Shown: positions 10,225 through 21,382, counted from the first letter of the stretch. The stretch: DNA of 54,011 bases from Mycobacterium sp. 852002-51971_SCH5477799-a (GCF_001667145.1 NZ_LZIF01000057.1:1-54011), one strand, 5' to 3'. The notes: generated by a model not told the origin, from the sequence alone. Made by a program: numbers and translations.

Positions 10225-11031
10225 ATGCGCCTTGGTCGAATCGCCAGCCCGGACGGTGTCGCCTTCGTCAGTATCGAAGGCGAACTCGACGACCCCGCCG
10301 AGATGATCGCGCGCGAGATCGCCGAACATCCGTTCGGGACGCCCAACTTCACCGGCCGGTCATGGCCGCTGGCCGACGTGCGGCTGCTCGCCCCGATACT
10401 GGCCAGCAAGGTGGTGTGTGTAGGGAAGAACTACGCCGATCACATCGCCGAAATGAAGGAGATGACCGGCCCGGCCCCGGTGGATCCGGTGATCTTCCTC
10501 AAACCCAACACCGCGATCATCGGGCCGAACGTTCCTATTCGCTTGCCGGCCAACGCATCACCGGTGCACTTCGAGGGCGAGCTGGCGGTGGTCATCGGCC
10601 GGCCCTGTAAGGACGTCTCGGCCGCCCAGGCGGCGGAGAATATCCTCGGCTACACGATCGGCAACGACGTGTCGGCGCGGGATCAACAAAAATCCGATGG
10701 CCAGTGGACCAGGGCCAAGGGGCATGACACCTTCTGCCCGGTGGGGCCGTGGATCGTCACCGACCTCAAACCGCTGGACCCCGGCGATCTCGAATTGCGC
10801 ACCGAGGTCAACGGCGAGGTCAAGCAGCACAGCCGTACCTCGCTGCTGATTCACGACATTGGGTCGATCGTCGAGTGGATTTCGGCCGTGATGACCCTAC
10901 TGCCGGGCGACATCATCCTTACCGGAACGCCTGCGGGTGTCGGCCCCATCGAGGACGGTGACACCGTCTCCATCACCATCGAGGGAATCGGTGCCCTCAC
11001 CAATCCCGTGGTCCGTAAAGGAAAATCGTGA
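10225..11031 (+). CDS. Fumarylacetoacetate hydrolase family protein
   Basis: 268 residues. The FAH fold is shown by [27 protein letters not shown] (metal-binding glutamates), [13 protein letters not shown] and [13 protein letters not shown]. Its homologue Rv2993c is annotated as 2-hydroxyhepta-2,4-diene-1,7-dioate isomerase; the real substrate is unknown and oxaloacetate decarboxylase or acylpyruvase activity is equally possible for this family. The stop overlaps the gltX GTG (GTGA), so the two genes are co-translated. Confidence 0.85.
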   Translation: MRLGRIASPDGVAFVSIEGELDDPAEMIAREIAEHPFGTPNFTGRSWPLADVRLLAPILASKVVCVGKNYADHIAEMKEMTGPAPVDPVIFLKPNTAIIGPNVPIRLPANASPVHFEGELAVVIGRPCKDVSAAQAAENILGYTIGNDVSARDQQKSDGQWTRAKGHDTFCPVGPWIVTDLKPLDPGDLELRTEVNGEVKQHSRTSLLIHDIGSIVEWISAVMTLLPGDIILTGTPAGVGPIEDGDTVSITIEGIGALTNPVVRKGKS

Positions 11032-12506
11032 CTGCACCAGCCCGAATTCGCGTCCGATTCTGTCCCTCGCCCACCGGCACGCCGCACGTCGGAATGGTCC
11101 GCACCGCGCTGTTCAATTGGGCCTACGCCCGACACACCGGGGGCACCTTCGTCTTTCGCATCGAGGACACCGACGCGCAGCGCGACAGCGAGGAAAGCTA
11201 TCTGGCGTTGCTGGACGCGCTGCGCTGGCTCGGCCTGGATTGGGACGAGGGGCCGGAGGTGGGCGGACCCTATGGCCCGTACCGCCAGTCGCTGCGCAGT
11301 GAGATCTATCACGACGTGGTGGCCAAGCTGCTCGAAGCGGGGGAGGCCTACTACGCCTTTTCGACACCGGAGGAGGTCGAGGCGCGCCATGTCGCCGCGG
11401 GCCGTAATCCCAAGCTGGGCTACGACAATTTCGACCGGCAGCTGACCGATTCCCAGCGCGCCGCGTTCCTGGCCGAGGGCCGCAAACCCGTGGTGCGGCT
11501 GCGGATGCCCGACGAAGACCTCGCGTGGGACGACCTGGTTCGCGGCACCACCAGCTTCGCCGCCGGGTCCGTGCCCGATTTCACGTTGACCCGCGCCAAC
11601 GGAGATCCGTTGTACACGTTGGTCAACCCGTGCGATGACGCGCTGATGAAGATCACCCATGTGCTGCGCGGGGAGGACCTGCTGCCGTCGACGCCGCGCC
11701 AGCTTGCGCTGTATCAGGCGCTGATCCGGATCGGTGTGGCCGAGCGCACTCCGCAGTTCGCGCACCTCCCAACGGTATTGGGGGAGGGCACCAAAAAGCT
11801 GTCCAAGCGCGACCCGCAGTCGAACCTGTTCGCTCACCGCGACCGGGGCTTCATCCCCGAAGGGCTGCTCAACTATCTCGCGTTGCTCGGCTGGGCCATC
11901 GCCGACGACCACGACGTGTTCAGCCTCGACGAGATGGTGGCCGCGTTCGACGTGGTCAACGTCAACTCCAATCCCGCCCGCTTCGACCAGAAGAAGGCCG
12001 ACGCGCTCAACGCCGAGCACATCCGGATGCTGGCGGCCGACGATTTCACCACCAGGCTGCGCGACTATCTCAACGTGCACGGTCATCGCCTCGAGCTGGA
12101 TGACGCGGGCTTCGCCACCGCCGCCGAGCTGGTGCAGACCCGGATCGTGGTGCTCGGTGACGCGTGGAACTTGTTGAAGTTCCTCAACGACGACGAGTAC
12201 GCGCTCGACCCCAAGGCCGCCGCCAAGGAGCTGGGAGCCGACGGCGGCGCGGTTCTGGACGCGGCGTTGCCCGCGCTGGACGCGGTGGCGGACTGGACGG
12301 GTCCGCAGATCGAAGCCGCGCTCAAGGCCGCGCTCATCGACGATCTGGGCCTCAAGCCGCGCAAGGCGTTCGGCCCGATCAGGGTGGGGGTCACCGGGAC
12401 GACGATCAGCCCGCCGTTGTTCGAGTCGCTGGAGCTGCTGGGCCGCGACCGTAGTCTGCTTCGACTGCGCGCGGCGCGTGAGACGGCCGGACGGGACCCC
12501 GCCTGA
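11028..12506 (+). CDS. gltX: Glutamyl-tRNA synthetase
   Basis: 492 residues. Class I aminoacyl-tRNA synthetase with the HIGH-type motif [10 protein letters not shown] (13-22) and the KMSKS-type motif KLSKR (257-261), followed by the alpha-helical anticodon-binding domain. Mycobacteria lack GlnRS, so the enzyme is expected to be non-discriminating: it charges both tRNA-Glu and tRNA-Gln, and GatCAB then amidates Glu-tRNA-Gln (family knowledge). It is followed at 12.6-12.9 kb by exactly those tRNAs. GTG start, overlapping the previous stop. Confidence 0.96.
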   Translation: MTAPARIRVRFCPSPTGTPHVGMVRTALFNWAYARHTGGTFVFRIEDTDAQRDSEESYLALLDALRWLGLDWDEGPEVGGPYGPYRQSLRSEIYHDVVAKLLEAGEAYYAFSTPEEVEARHVAAGRNPKLGYDNFDRQLTDSQRAAFLAEGRKPVVRLRMPDEDLAWDDLVRGTTSFAAGSVPDFTLTRANGDPLYTLVNPCDDALMKITHVLRGEDLLPSTPRQLALYQALIRIGVAERTPQFAHLPTVLGEGTKKLSKRDPQSNLFAHRDRGFIPEGLLNYLALLGWAIADDHDVFSLDEMVAAFDVVNVNSNPARFDQKKADALNAEHIRMLAADDFTTRLRDYLNVHGHRLELDDAGFATAAELVQTRIVVLGDAWNLLKFLNDDEYALDPKAAAKELGADGGAVLDAALPALDAVADWTGPQIEAALKAALIDDLGLKPRKAFGPIRVGVTGTTISPPLFESLELLGRDRSLLRLRAARETAGRDPA

Positions 12507-12548
12507 GTGACCGAGACCGCGCATGCGGAGTGTCCGGTGAGACTTTGG

Positions 12549-12554
12549 TAGTCT
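12549..12554 (+). promoter_or_regulatory. Candidate -10 box for tRNA-Gln
   Basis: TAGTCT about 100 bases before the tRNA would start a precursor with a long 5' leader. No convincing -35 box was seen, and read-through from gltX is also possible. Confidence 0.4.
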
Positions 12555-12657
12555 GCACTGCGGTTTACCGAAAGGCCGACAACGGCTGGCGGCGGCGGAC
12601 TCCAAAGAGCTTACGAAGGCCCGCAATCGACGCTGACCAGCGGTTTTAGGCAGCCAA

Positions 12658-12729
12658 TGGGGTATGGTGTAATTGGCAACACAGCTGATTCTGGTTCAGC
12701 CATTCTAGGTTCGAGTCCTGGTACCCCAG
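12658..12729 (+). tRNA. glnU: tRNA-Gln (anticodon CTG)
   Basis: 72 bases. The acceptor stem TGGGGTA/TACCCCA is perfect. The anticodon stem GCTGA/TCAGC encloses the loop TTCTGGT with anticodon CTG, and the T arm contains GGTTCGAGTCC. CCA is not encoded in full. It lies just after gltX, as glnU does in M. tuberculosis. Confidence 0.95.
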
Positions 12730-12777
12730 CAAAACTCCCTCCGCCTCAAGCGATTAGGTGGGCCTAGCGGGGTGAGC

Positions 12778-12783
12778 TATGCT
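12778..12783 (+). promoter_or_regulatory. -10 box for tRNA-Glu
   Basis: TATGCT, 18 bases after a TTAGGT, places a start near 12790, about 13 bases before the mature tRNA. This suggests tRNA-Glu has its own promoter. Confidence 0.5.
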
Positions 12784-12802
12784 GACTGCTCGGATCGTTT
12801 CT

Positions 12803-12875
12803 GGCCCCGTCGTCTAGCGGCCTAGGACGCCGCCCTCTCACGGCGGTAGCGTGGGTTCGAATCCCATCGGGGCTA
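12803..12875 (+). tRNA. gluU: tRNA-Glu (anticodon CTC)
   Basis: 73 bases. The acceptor GGCCCCG pairs with CGGGGCT (one G-T pair). The anticodon stem CCGCC/GGCGG encloses the loop CTCTCAC with anticodon CTC, and the T arm has GGTTCGAATCC. No CCA is encoded. The stop of the convergent FDOR gene lies 13 bases downstream. Confidence 0.95.
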
Positions 12876-12887
12876 CAAACTACGCAG

Positions 12888-13400
12888 CTACTGGTCGGTC
12901 CCCGGGACCGCCGGTGCTGTCGATCCGCCCACCGGCATGGCCGGCAAGCCGAGTTTGCGATGATCCCAAGAACGAGCCCGGCGGGCCACAATGCGAACGC
13001 AGACCCGCTTGTTCATCATCTGCTCGACGAACGGTTTCATGTCATCGCTGTAGGGACCGGTGTAGCGCTCCCAGACGCTGACGCCCACGCGGTGTGAGAC
13101 GTCGGGATCGTCGACGATCTCGGCGACGCCCTCGAAGGACACCCCGCGCAGCGTGTCGTAGGTGTGGCCGTCCTCGATCAGAAAGCTCACGCGCGGATCG
13201 CGCTTGAGGTTGACGGCCTTCTGCGACTTGGCCTTGGTCTCCAGCCAGATCTCGCCGTCGACGACGGCGTACCACATGGCGGTCAGGTGAGGTTGGCCGT
13301 CGGCGCCGACGGTGGCCAGCGTGCCGGTGCGGCTTTTCACGACGAAGTCGGCGATCTCGTCTTCGGACATGACGATGCTCGCGCGCTGATTGGTTCCCAT
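12888..13400 (-). CDS. F420-type split-barrel oxidoreductase (Rv2991-like)
   Basis: 170 residues from the ATG at 13400. The split beta-barrel (pyridoxamine-phosphate-oxidase-like) fold shows in FVVKSRTGTLATVGADGQPHLTAMWYAVVDGEIWLET and VNLKRDPRVSFLIEDG. The homologue Rv2991 has been reported to bind the deazaflavin F420 rather than FMN, placing it among FDOR-B proteins. The physiological substrate is unknown. The F420 biosynthesis gene fbiD lies 7 kb to the right. In-frame codons upstream of 13400 are not conserved. Confidence 0.8.
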   Translation of the reverse strand: MGTNQRASIVMSEDEIADFVVKSRTGTLATVGADGQPHLTAMWYAVVDGEIWLETKAKSQKAVNLKRDPRVSFLIEDGHTYDTLRGVSFEGVAEIVDDPDVSHRVGVSVWERYTGPYSDDMKPFVEQMMNKRVCVRIVARRARSWDHRKLGLPAMPVGGSTAPAVPGTDQ

Positions 13401-13464
13401 GCCGGTCAGTCTGGCAGGCGTTCTGCGGTGAGCGTGCACTGGTGGCGTCGAGCGTGCGCCGGTG

Positions 13465-14166
13465 TTAGAGGCGGCGGGTGAGAGCGTCGGCGGCGGACAG
13501 AAGATCGGCGGCCCAGCGTGCACCGGGGCGCCGGCCGATCCGGTCGATGGGGCCCGAGACCGAGATGGCCGCGACGACGGCGCCGCGGCTATCGCGCACC
13601 GGCGCCGACACACTCGCCACGCCCGGCTCGCGCTCGGCCACGCTTTGCGCCCAGCCCCTCCGCCGCACTTCGGCCAGAGTTCGCTCGGTGAACTTCGCGG
13701 TCGCGAGCACCGCCTTCTGGGTGGCCACGTCGCTATGGGCCAGTAGCACTTTGGCACCCGACCCGGCCGTCATCGGCAATCGCGCCCCGATCGGAACCGT
13801 ATCGCGAAGCCCCGCAGCGGGTTCCAGTGCGGCCACGCAAACGCGGTCGGTGCCCTCACGGCGGTAGAGCTGCACGCTCTCCCCTGTCGTTTCGCGCAAC
13901 AGCGGGAGAACGGCGGCGCTGGCGGTGAGCAGCGGATCGTTGACGTGAGCCGCGAGTTCGGTGACGGCAGGACCGAGCCGCCAGCGACCCTCGTTGTCGC
14001 GTGCCAGCAGGCGATGGACTTCGAGGGCGGCCGCCAGCCGGTATGCGGTGGCGCGGGGTAACGAGGTCCGCTCGCACAGTTCGGCCAACCCACAGGGCGA
14101 TTGGGAAATCGTTTGCAAAATACCCACGGCTTTGTCCAGGACGCCGATGCCGCTATGCTGTCTCAC
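13465..14166 (-). CDS. IclR-family regulator facing leuCD (LtbR/NdgR type)
   Basis: 233 residues from a GTG. The winged-helix domain is at about 8-65 (GLAELCERTSLPRATAYRLAAAL is the recognition region) and the IclR effector domain at about 80-230. It is divergent from leuCD with 85 bases between the start codons. The orthologue is Rv2989. In Corynebacterium LtbR represses leuB and leuCD, and in Streptomyces NdgR regulates the same genes, both from this position (literature knowledge). The -10 box TAGTAT lies inside repeated GTCTC...GAGAT motifs, so self-regulation is likely. Confidence 0.9.
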   Translation of the reverse strand: MRQHSGIGVLDKAVGILQTISQSPCGLAELCERTSLPRATAYRLAAALEVHRLLARDNEGRWRLGPAVTELAAHVNDPLLTASAAVLPLLRETTGESVQLYRREGTDRVCVAALEPAAGLRDTVPIGARLPMTAGSGAKVLLAHSDVATQKAVLATAKFTERTLAEVRRRGWAQSVAEREPGVASVSAPVRDSRGAVVAAISVSGPIDRIGRRPGARWAADLLSAADALTRRL

Positions 14167-14197
14167 AAGGAGATACTAGCGTCTCGCATTGTGAGAT
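14160..14197. promoter_or_regulatory. Candidate operator for the IclR regulator (two half-similar sites)
   Basis: GTCTCACAAGGAGAT (14160-14174) and GTCTCGCATTGTGAGAT (14181-14197) are two imperfect dyads built from the same GTCTC...GAGAT words, 21 bases apart start to start, i.e. on the same DNA face. They cover the start and -10 box of the regulator gene and lie upstream of leuC. A protein bound here could repress its own gene and control leuCD. Assignment to this regulator is inference from position. Confidence 0.5.
14173..14178 (-). promoter_or_regulatory. -10 box of the IclR regulator gene (leaderless)
   Basis: TAGTAT on the minus strand ends 6 bases before the GTG at 14166. It lies between the two operator-like repeats. 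Confidence 0.55.
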
Positions 14198-14251
14198 CAC
14201 AGCCCGGATGGTCGGCGAGCCGCTAACGAGGCGAATTGAGGCGAGTTCGAT

Positions 14252-15691
14252 ATGGGAGTCGACCAAGGGGCGGCGGGGGCCGCCACCAAACCGCGCACTC
14301 TGGCCGAAAAAGTCTGGGATGACCACGTTGTGGTGTCCGGTGGTGCCAGCGAGCCCGACTTGATCTACATCGATCTGCACTTGGTGCACGAGGTCACCAG
14401 CCCGCAGGCTTTCGACGGCCTGCGCCTGGCCAGGCGGCCGGTGCGCCGCCCCGACTTGACGCTGGCCACCGAGGATCACAACGTCCCGACCACCGATATC
14501 GACAAGCCGATCGCCGACCCGGTGTCGCGGACCCAGGTCGAGACATTGCGCCGCAATTGTGCCGAATTCGGTGTGCGGCTATATCCAATGGGCAATGTCG
14601 AGCAGGGCATCGTGCATGTGGTCGGGCCGCAGCTGGGTCTCACCCAGCCCGGCATGACGGTCGTCTGCGGCGATAGCCACACCTCGACGCACGGCGCATT
14701 CGGCGCGCTGGCCATGGGAATTGGCACCTCGGAGGTCGAGCACGTGCTGGCCACCCAGACATTACCGCTGCGGCCGTTCAAGACGATGGCGGTCAATGTC
14801 GATGGGCAGCTGCCCGCCGGTGTGACGGCCAAGGACATCATTCTCGCCCTGATAGCCAAGATCGGTACCGGCGGTGGGCAGGGGCACGTCATCGAATATC
14901 GGGGCAGCGCCATCGAATCGCTGTCGATGGAAGGCCGGATGACCGTCTGCAATATGAGCATCGAAGCGGGTGCCCGGGCGGGGATGGTGGCTCCGGACCA
15001 CACCACGTTCGAGTTCCTGCGTGACCGCCCGCACGCCCCGCAGGGCGCGCAATGGGATGCGGCGATGAGCTATTGGCAGCAGCTGCATACCGACCCGGGT
15101 GCCGAATTCGACACCGAAGTCTATCTCGATGCCGCGTCGCTGAGCCCGTTCGTGACGTGGGGCACCAACCCCGGCCAGGGTGTGCCGTTGGCCGACGCCG
15201 TGCCGGATCCCGAGCTGATGACCGACGACGCGCAGCGCCAGGCGGCCGAGAAAGCGTTGGCATATATGGACCTTCGACCAGGCACGCCGATGCGTGACGT
15301 CGCCGTTGACACGGTGTTCGTGGGCTCTTGTACCAACGGTCGTATCGAAGATCTGCGGGTCGTCGCCGACGTGTTGCGCGGACGCAAGATCGCGTCGGGC
15401 ATGCGGATGCTGGTGGTGCCGGGCTCGATGCGCGTGCGCGCGCAGGCCGAAGCCGAAGGGCTGGGTGAGGTTTTCACCGCCGCGGGCGCCGAATGGCGGC
15501 AGGCGGGCTGCTCAATGTGCCTGGGGATGAATCCCGACCAGCTTGCGCCGGGGGAGCGGTGCGCCGCGACGTCCAACCGCAACTTCGAAGGGCGCCAGGG
15601 TAAAGGCGGCCGCACGCATCTGGTGTCTCCGGCGGTAGCCGCAGCGACGGCGGTTCGCGGCAGATTGTCCGCTCCCGCCGATTTGAGCTGA
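14252..15691 (+). CDS. leuC: 3-isopropylmalate dehydratase large subunit
   Basis: 479 residues. Aconitase-family enzyme that isomerises 2- to 3-isopropylmalate with LeuD. The [4Fe-4S] ligands are Cys360 ([12 protein letters not shown]), Cys420 and Cys423 ([10 protein letters not shown]). Other family motifs include DHNVPT and [16 protein letters not shown] preceded by a purine-rich GAGGCGAG. leuD follows after 19 bases. Confidence 0.96.
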   Translation: MGVDQGAAGAATKPRTLAEKVWDDHVVVSGGASEPDLIYIDLHLVHEVTSPQAFDGLRLARRPVRRPDLTLATEDHNVPTTDIDKPIADPVSRTQVETLRRNCAEFGVRLYPMGNVEQGIVHVVGPQLGLTQPGMTVVCGDSHTSTHGAFGALAMGIGTSEVEHVLATQTLPLRPFKTMAVNVDGQLPAGVTAKDIILALIAKIGTGGGQGHVIEYRGSAIESLSMEGRMTVCNMSIEAGARAGMVAPDHTTFEFLRDRPHAPQGAQWDAAMSYWQQLHTDPGAEFDTEVYLDAASLSPFVTWGTNPGQGVPLADAVPDPELMTDDAQRQAAEKALAYMDLRPGTPMRDVAVDTVFVGSCTNGRIEDLRVVADVLRGRKIASGMRMLVVPGSMRVRAQAEAEGLGEVFTAAGAEWRQAGCSMCLGMNPDQLAPGERCAATSNRNFEGRQGKGGRTHLVSPAVAAATAVRGRLSAPADLS

Positions 15692-15710
15692 CGAATTCGA
15701 CTGTGAAGGG

Positions 15711-16325
15711 ATGAGCATGGAAGCATTTCACACCCACACCGGCATCGGTGTGCCGCTGCGGCGCTCCAATGTCGACACCGATCAGATCATTCCGGCGGTG
15801 TATTTGAAGCGTGTCACGCGAACCGGTTTCGAGGACGGTTTGTTCGCCAGTTGGCGGTCGGAGCCGTCATTCGTGCTAAATCTCAGCCCCTTTGACCGCG
15901 GGTCGGTGCTAGTGGCAGGGCCCGATTTCGGGACGGGATCGTCGCGTGAGCACGCGGTGTGGGCGCTGATGGACTACGGGTTCCGGGTGGTCATCTCGTC
16001 TCGGTTCGGTGACATTTTCCGGGGCAACGCCGGCAAGGCGGGGCTGCTGGCGGCCGAAGTTTCTCAGGACGGTGTGGAACTGCTCTGGAAGCTCATCGAG
16101 CAGAGCCCGGGCTTGGAAATCACTGTCAATCTTCAAGATCGAAATATCACAGCGGGAACGACGGTGTTGCCGTTCAAGATTGACGACTATACCGCTTGGC
16201 GACTGCTCGAAGGCCTTGACGATATAGCCCTTACGCTGCGGAAACTCGACGAAATCGAGGAATTCGAGGCGGCGTATCCGGACTGGAAACCGCGCACTCT
16301 GCCCGTCTCTTCAACGGCTGAGTGA
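15711..16325 (+). CDS. leuD: 3-isopropylmalate dehydratase small subunit
   Basis: 204 residues from ATG 15711; an in-frame ATG at 15717 would give 202 residues and the start [27 protein letters not shown] used in M. tuberculosis. The swivel-domain aconitase motif [15 protein letters not shown] carries the substrate-binding loop. It works with LeuC in the leucine pathway. AAGGG lies just upstream. Confidence 0.95.
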   Translation: MSMEAFHTHTGIGVPLRRSNVDTDQIIPAVYLKRVTRTGFEDGLFASWRSEPSFVLNLSPFDRGSVLVAGPDFGTGSSREHAVWALMDYGFRVVISSRFGDIFRGNAGKAGLLAAEVSQDGVELLWKLIEQSPGLEITVNLQDRNITAGTTVLPFKIDDYTAWRLLEGLDDIALTLRKLDEIEEFEAAYPDWKPRTLPVSSTAE

Positions 16326-16342
16326 AGCCGAATTTCTGCTTG

Positions 16343-16366
16343 ATCGGCTAACTAAACCGAGCCGAT
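16343..16366 (+). terminator. Hairpin after leuCD
   Basis: ATCGGCT (16343-16349) and AGCCGAT (16360-16366) are perfect inverted repeats around a 10-base loop, followed by TTCT, 18 bases after the leuD stop. Probable terminator of leuCD. Apart from this and the hupB promoter, the gap up to hupB shows nothing else. Confidence 0.5.
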
Positions 16367-16447
16367 TTCTAACTCCCTCGACCGGTCAAGGGCGGCAACC
16401 GGATTGCGAAAACGTCGCACCCTCTGCCCTGAAATTGCGCGTGGCTC

Positions 16448-16477
16448 TTGGAAATTTGCTGGGTGAGGGTTTACCGT
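16448..16477 (+). promoter_or_regulatory. Candidate hupB promoter
   Basis: TTGGAA, an 18-base spacer and TACCGT give a transcription start near 16484 and a leader of about 40 bases. A CCACTAG word is repeated within that leader. Confidence 0.45.
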
Positions 16478-16524
16478 GTCCACTAGTCGGTTCAAATCGA
16501 GGACCACTAGCGTCGGAGGGATTG

Positions 16525-17169
16525 ATGAATAAGGCAGAGCTCATTGATGTGCTCACAACTAAATTGAACACGGACCGTCGACAGGCGACCGCAGCGGTCG
16601 AAAACGTCGTCGACACCATTGTGCGTGCGGTACACAAGGGCGACAGCGTCACCATCACCGGGTTCGGTGTGTTCGAGCAGCGGCGCCGCGCAGCACGGGT
16701 GGCCCGCAACCCGCGGACCGGTGAGACGGTGAAGGTGAAGCCGACGTCCGTCCCGGCGTTCCGCCCCGGTGCACAGTTCAAAGCGGTTGTGTCTGGCGCA
16801 CAGCGCCTCCCGTCGGACGGCCCTGCCGTCAAGCGCGGTGTCGTATCGGGTGGCGGCGCGGCCAAGAAGACCGCCGCGAAGAAAGCCCCCGCCAAGAAGG
16901 CTGCGGCCAAGAAGGCTCCGGCCAAGAAGGCTGCGGCCAAGAAGGCTCCGGCCCGCAAGGCCGCGACCAAGGCTCCCGCCAAGAAGACTGCGGCCAAGAA
17001 GGCTCCAGTCCGTAAGGCGGCGACCAAGGCTCCGGCCAAGAAGACTGCCGCCAAGAAGGCCCCGGCCAAAAAGGCCGCGACCAAGGCTCCCGCCCGCAAG
17101 GCCGCGAGCAAGGCTCCGGCCCGCAAGGCGGCCGCAAAGAAGACGACCGCTCGGCGCGGTCGCAAGTAG
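16525..17169 (+). CDS. hupB: HU-like nucleoid protein with lysine-rich tail
   Basis: 214 residues, as in M. tuberculosis HupB. Residues 1-~92 are the HU DNA-binding fold ([34 protein letters not shown] is the DNA-contacting arm). The rest is a histone-H1-like tail of degenerate AAKKAPAKK repeats, longest between residues ~112 and 210. It compacts DNA, is essential or important in mycobacteria and is heavily acetylated and methylated on tail lysines (literature). ATG with GGAGGG 4 bases upstream. The repeated tail DNA is coding, not a separate repeat element. Confidence 0.96.
   Translation: MNKAELIDVLTTKLNTDRRQATAAVENVVDTIVRAVHKGDSVTITGFGVFEQRRRAARVARNPRTGETVKVKPTSVPAFRPGAQFKAVVSGAQRLPSDGPAVKRGVVSGGGAAKKTAAKKAPAKKAAAKKAPAKKAAAKKAPARKAATKAPAKKTAAKKAPVRKAATKAPAKKTAAKKAPAKKAATKAPARKAASKAPARKAAAKKTTARRGRK
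16861..17155 (+). repeat. Degenerate lysine/alanine repeats inside hupB
   Basis: Tandem units built on GCCAAGAAG GCT/CCG encode [13 protein letters not shown] repeats in the HupB tail. Their similarity would allow slippage or recombination that changes tail length between strains. Confidence 0.75.
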
Positions 17170-17187
17170 CGGAGTCAAGTTCTAGAC

Positions 17188-17232
17188 ACGAGTACCCTTC
17201 GGGCGGCATTGAAGCCCCCGAAGGGTATTCGT
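17188..17232. terminator. Bidirectional terminator hairpin between hupB and mutT1
   Basis: ACGAGTACCCTTCGGG (17188-17203) pairs with CCCGAAGGGTATTCGT (17217-17232) over 16 bases with one G-T pair and a 13-base loop. It lies between convergent genes. No T-run follows on either strand. Confidence 0.7.
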
Positions 17233-17257
17233 GCGTTAGCGGGTTACCGCCATCGCA

Positions 17258-18205
17258 TCAGGCCCGAACATCGGCGGCCAACGCTCCGCCGATGTGGTCG
17301 GCAGCCACCAACCGGCCGTCTGACAGCGACAGCACCCAGGTGCTGCCCTTGTGGTTGCGCGATTTGTCGGGCCGTACGCCATCGCGCTCACACCACCACG
17401 CGATCAGGTCCGGAATCACCTTGCCCTGAGTGCAGACAACGGGGGTGCCTTGCTGCTCGGCGATGTCCAGCATCCGGTGGCGTCCGCGTTTCGCGTTCTT
17501 GGCATAGGCCTCTTCGGTGAGGGTGGGCTCGTTGTGCACGGGCACGTCCAGCTCCTCGGCAAGCGGTTCCACGGTCTGGTGGCAGCGGACGCGGTCGGCC
17601 GCATGCACCTGCGTCGCGCCGAAGGCAAGCAGCTGCGGCACCAGCGCCTCGGCCTGGGCGCGTCCGCGTTTGTCCAGCGGCCGCTTGGCATCGTCGCCGG
17701 AGAAACGCGATTTGCGGCCCGCCGTGCCGTGCCGGACCACCAGCAGGGTATGCGTGTCGGCGGGCTTCTTGTTGAAGTGGCGCAGCACTTTTCGGTCTTG
17801 CGCGTAGTCCAGCTTCTGCATGGCCTCGGCGATCGGCAGCCACAGCAACCCGTCCACTTCGTTGCCCGGCACGAATTCTCCACCGGTGGAGCGCGCCGCC
17901 CAGTAGAAGACTTTTTTGACGCCCTGGTCGATCGGATAACTCACCAAGTCGAGCCGCCTGCCGAGGATGGCGTGCTGACCCGTCTCCTCGTGCACCTCGC
18001 GCACGGCCGCCACCGGGGCGGTCTCGCCGGGGTCCACCTTGCCCTTGGGCAGTGACCAGTCGTCATACCGGGGCCGATGAATGATGGCGATCTCGATGTC
18101 GCGGTTCTTCGCATCACCATCGCCTGGTCGCCACAGCACCGCACCGGCGGCATAGACGACTCGGCTTCCAGAGCGCCGTGCGGCGGACGAATTTTGGGTC
18201 GGCAC
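17258..18205 (-). CDS. mutT1: MutT1: Nudix hydrolase fused to histidine-phosphatase domain
   Basis: 315 residues. The N-terminal Nudix box is complete: Gly55-x5-Glu61-x7-Arg69-Glu70-x2-Glu73-Glu74-x-Gly76. The C-terminal domain is of the RHG histidine phosphatase type ([14 protein letters not shown] at 158-160). In mycobacteria MutT1 hydrolyses 8-oxo-(d)GTP and diadenosine polyphosphates, with the second domain continuing to monophosphate (literature). It lies downstream of ppk on the same strand, 88 bases apart, so the two may be co-transcribed. Confidence 0.93.
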   Translation of the reverse strand: MPTQNSSAARRSGSRVVYAAGAVLWRPGDGDAKNRDIEIAIIHRPRYDDWSLPKGKVDPGETAPVAAVREVHEETGQHAILGRRLDLVSYPIDQGVKKVFYWAARSTGGEFVPGNEVDGLLWLPIAEAMQKLDYAQDRKVLRHFNKKPADTHTLLVVRHGTAGRKSRFSGDDAKRPLDKRGRAQAEALVPQLLAFGATQVHAADRVRCHQTVEPLAEELDVPVHNEPTLTEEAYAKNAKRGRHRMLDIAEQQGTPVVCTQGKVIPDLIAWWCERDGVRPDKSRNHKGSTWVLSLSDGRLVAADHIGGALAADVRA

Positions 18206-18293
18206 CTCAACTCCTGCAGATCAATTCACTTCAGAGCCGCACACTTGGTCAGGACGCGGCCCGGAGAAACGACCGGAAATCAACCGCACAGAG

Positions 18294-20483
18294 CTAGGGA
18301 CTGCGATGGCGCTCCATCAACGATACTTGGTGGTCGCGCACGGTATGGCCCTCTTGTGGCGATGGGGTCCACTGCCCGTCGGGCCCCAATTCCCAGCACC
18401 GGGTCGACGGATCCAGCGCGGATTCGAACAATTCGTCCAGTTGCGCGGTGAGCCTGGGGTCCTTGACCTGAGCCAGCACCTCCACGCGCCGATCGAGGTT
18501 GCGGTGCATCATGTCGGCGCTGCCGATCCAGAACTCGTTGATGTTGCGGAAATGGATGATCCGCGAATGCTCCAGGAAACGGCCGAGAATCGAGCGGACG
18601 AAAATGTTTTCGGAAAATCCCTCGGCGCCGGGACGCAGCGCGCAGATGCCGCGCACCACGACCTCGACCCGCACACCGGCCTGCGACGCCCGGTAGAGCG
18701 CATCGATCACCTGCTCGTCGACAAGCGCATTCATCTTCAGGCGAATGCGTCCGTCCCCGCGGTCGCGGTGCGCTTCGATCTCGCGTTCGACACGTTCGAT
18801 GATGCCGGCGCGAATTCCATGCGGTGCCACCAGCAGATTGCGATAGGAGACCTTACGCGAATAGCCGGTAAGCGAATTGAACAAATCGGTAAGGTCCGCG
18901 CCGATGTCGGGGTTCGCGGTCAGCAGGCCGACATCCTCGTACAGGCGGGCGGTTTTGCTGTTGTAGTTGCCGGTTCCGATGTGGCAGTACCGCCGGATGG
19001 TCGAACCTTCGCGGCGCACCACCAAGCATGTCTTGCAATGCGTCTTGAGGCCGACGAGCCCGTAGACCACGTGCACGCCCGCCTGCTCGAGTGCGCGCGC
19101 CCAACGGATGTTGGCCTGCTCGTCGAAACGCGCCTTGATCTCGACGAGTGCCACGGCCTGCTTTCCGGCTTCGGCCGCTTCGATCAGCGCCCGCACGATC
19201 GGCGAATCACCGGAGGTCCGGTACAGCGTTTGTTTGATCGCCAGCACATTGGGGTCCGCGGCGGCCTGCTGGATGAAGCGCTGCACGCTGGTGGAAAAAG
19301 AGTCGTACGGGTGGTGAACCAGGACGTCGCCTTCACGCAGCGTCGCGAAGATGCTCTTGGGAGATTCGCGGTCGGCAAAGGCGGGGTGGGTGTCCGGGAC
19401 GAACGCCGGGTCTTTGAGGGCGGGTCGGTCGAGGCCGTAGATCTGCCACAGCGACGAAAGGTCGAGCAGGCCGGGGACTTCGATGACGTCACCGGGGTGC
19501 ACATCGAGTTCGCGCAACAACAGATCCAGCATGCCCTCGGTCATGTCGTCGGCGATTTCGAGTCGCACCGGCGGGCCGAACCGCCGCCGCGCCAATTCCC
19601 GTTCCAGCGCCTGCAGTAGATCCTCGTCGCGGTCTTCTTCGACTTCCATGTCGGCGTTGCGGGTGATGCGAAAAGCGTGATGCTCCACGATTTCCATGCC
19701 CGGGAAGAGCAGCGGAAGGAAGGCCGCGATCAGCTCTTCCATCGGCAGGTAGCGCACGATGGCCCGCCCGCCATCGTCCGCGCTGTTGATGGCGGCGAGC
19801 TCGACGAAGCGATCGACGTTGTTGGGCACCTTGACTCGGGCGAAGTGCTGACCGCCGTCCTCGGGCTGACGCACCATGACCGCCAGGTTCAGGCTCAGCC
19901 CGCTGACGAACGGGAACGGGTGCGCCGGATCGACGGCCAGCGGCGTCAAAACGGGGAAGACCTGTTCGGTGAAATAGGCCGACAATTCGTCGCGCTCGCG
20001 CTGATCGAGGTCGGCCCACGTGACGATGTGAATGCCTTCCTCGGCGAGTGCGGGCCGCACCGACTCGAGGAACACCCGCGCGTGCCGGGTCGCGATCCGC
20101 TGGGTCTGTTCCCCGATGAGGGCGAGTTGCTTTCGCGGCGTCAAACCGTCCGCGGAGCGAACCGACAATCCCATCTCGTCACGGCGCTTGAGGCCGGCGA
20201 CGCGCACCATATAGAACTCGTCGAGGTTGGAGGCGAAGATCGCCAGGAACTTGGCGCGTTCCAGCAGCGGCAGCGAGTTGTCGTCGGCGAGCGCCAGCAC
20301 GCGGGCGTTGAAGTCGAGCCAGCTCAATTCGCGATTGAGGTATCGGTCGTCCGGGAGGTCGGTCAGCGCCGCCTGGGTCGCAGCCGGCGGTGCCGCCACG
20401 GCCGAGTCGCCCGAATGCCACAAATTTTCGTCGGGTCGCGCCTCAGCTTCGATTTCAGTCACCCTGCGATCATTGCTCATCAT
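18294..20483 (-). CDS. ppk: Polyphosphate kinase 1
   Basis: 729 residues from [10 protein letters not shown] (start 20483); an in-frame GTG/ATG extension of 30 residues further upstream is not family-like. It makes polyphosphate from ATP reversibly. N domain [20 protein letters not shown], head domain, and two PLD-like C-terminal domains with His482 (LKTHCK) and His501 ([12 protein letters not shown]). One of these is the autophosphorylated histidine; in the family it is the first of the two conserved ones. Rv2984 orthologue, beside mutT1. Confidence 0.95.
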   Translation of the reverse strand: MMSNDRRVTEIEAEARPDENLWHSGDSAVAAPPAATQAALTDLPDDRYLNRELSWLDFNARVLALADDNSLPLLERAKFLAIFASNLDEFYMVRVAGLKRRDEMGLSVRSADGLTPRKQLALIGEQTQRIATRHARVFLESVRPALAEEGIHIVTWADLDQRERDELSAYFTEQVFPVLTPLAVDPAHPFPFVSGLSLNLAVMVRQPEDGGQHFARVKVPNNVDRFVELAAINSADDGGRAIVRYLPMEELIAAFLPLLFPGMEIVEHHAFRITRNADMEVEEDRDEDLLQALERELARRRFGPPVRLEIADDMTEGMLDLLLRELDVHPGDVIEVPGLLDLSSLWQIYGLDRPALKDPAFVPDTHPAFADRESPKSIFATLREGDVLVHHPYDSFSTSVQRFIQQAAADPNVLAIKQTLYRTSGDSPIVRALIEAAEAGKQAVALVEIKARFDEQANIRWARALEQAGVHVVYGLVGLKTHCKTCLVVRREGSTIRRYCHIGTGNYNSKTARLYEDVGLLTANPDIGADLTDLFNSLTGYSRKVSYRNLLVAPHGIRAGIIERVEREIEAHRDRGDGRIRLKMNALVDEQVIDALYRASQAGVRVEVVVRGICALRPGAEGFSENIFVRSILGRFLEHSRIIHFRNINEFWIGSADMMHRNLDRRVEVLAQVKDPRLTAQLDELFESALDPSTRCWELGPDGQWTPSPQEGHTVRDHQVSLMERHRSP

Positions 20484-20620
20484 GCGCGGGTGCTGCCAGT
20501 GGTGATCGCGAGCACGGCGCGGCCGGGCGAAGCGGGTCGCCACCGTCGGAGCCAGCGCTCGAGGGACATCCATTCGCCGTTGGCACGACGTTTACCCGCC
20601 GGACAGATTTGCTGATCGAA

Positions 20621-21289
<669 letters not shown>

Positions 21290-21382
21290 TCATCCTGCCA
21301 GCGACGCGCTGCGGATCGCTCGCGCACCGGGGGTGAAGCGGCCGGTGCGCGGGACACGCTGGCTCGCGTGATGCCCGTGATC

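Noticed and set aside
16861..17155. Repeat array as CRISPR or MIRU/VNTR element
   Set aside because: The units are unequal, have no unique spacers and encode the lysine-rich HupB tail in frame.
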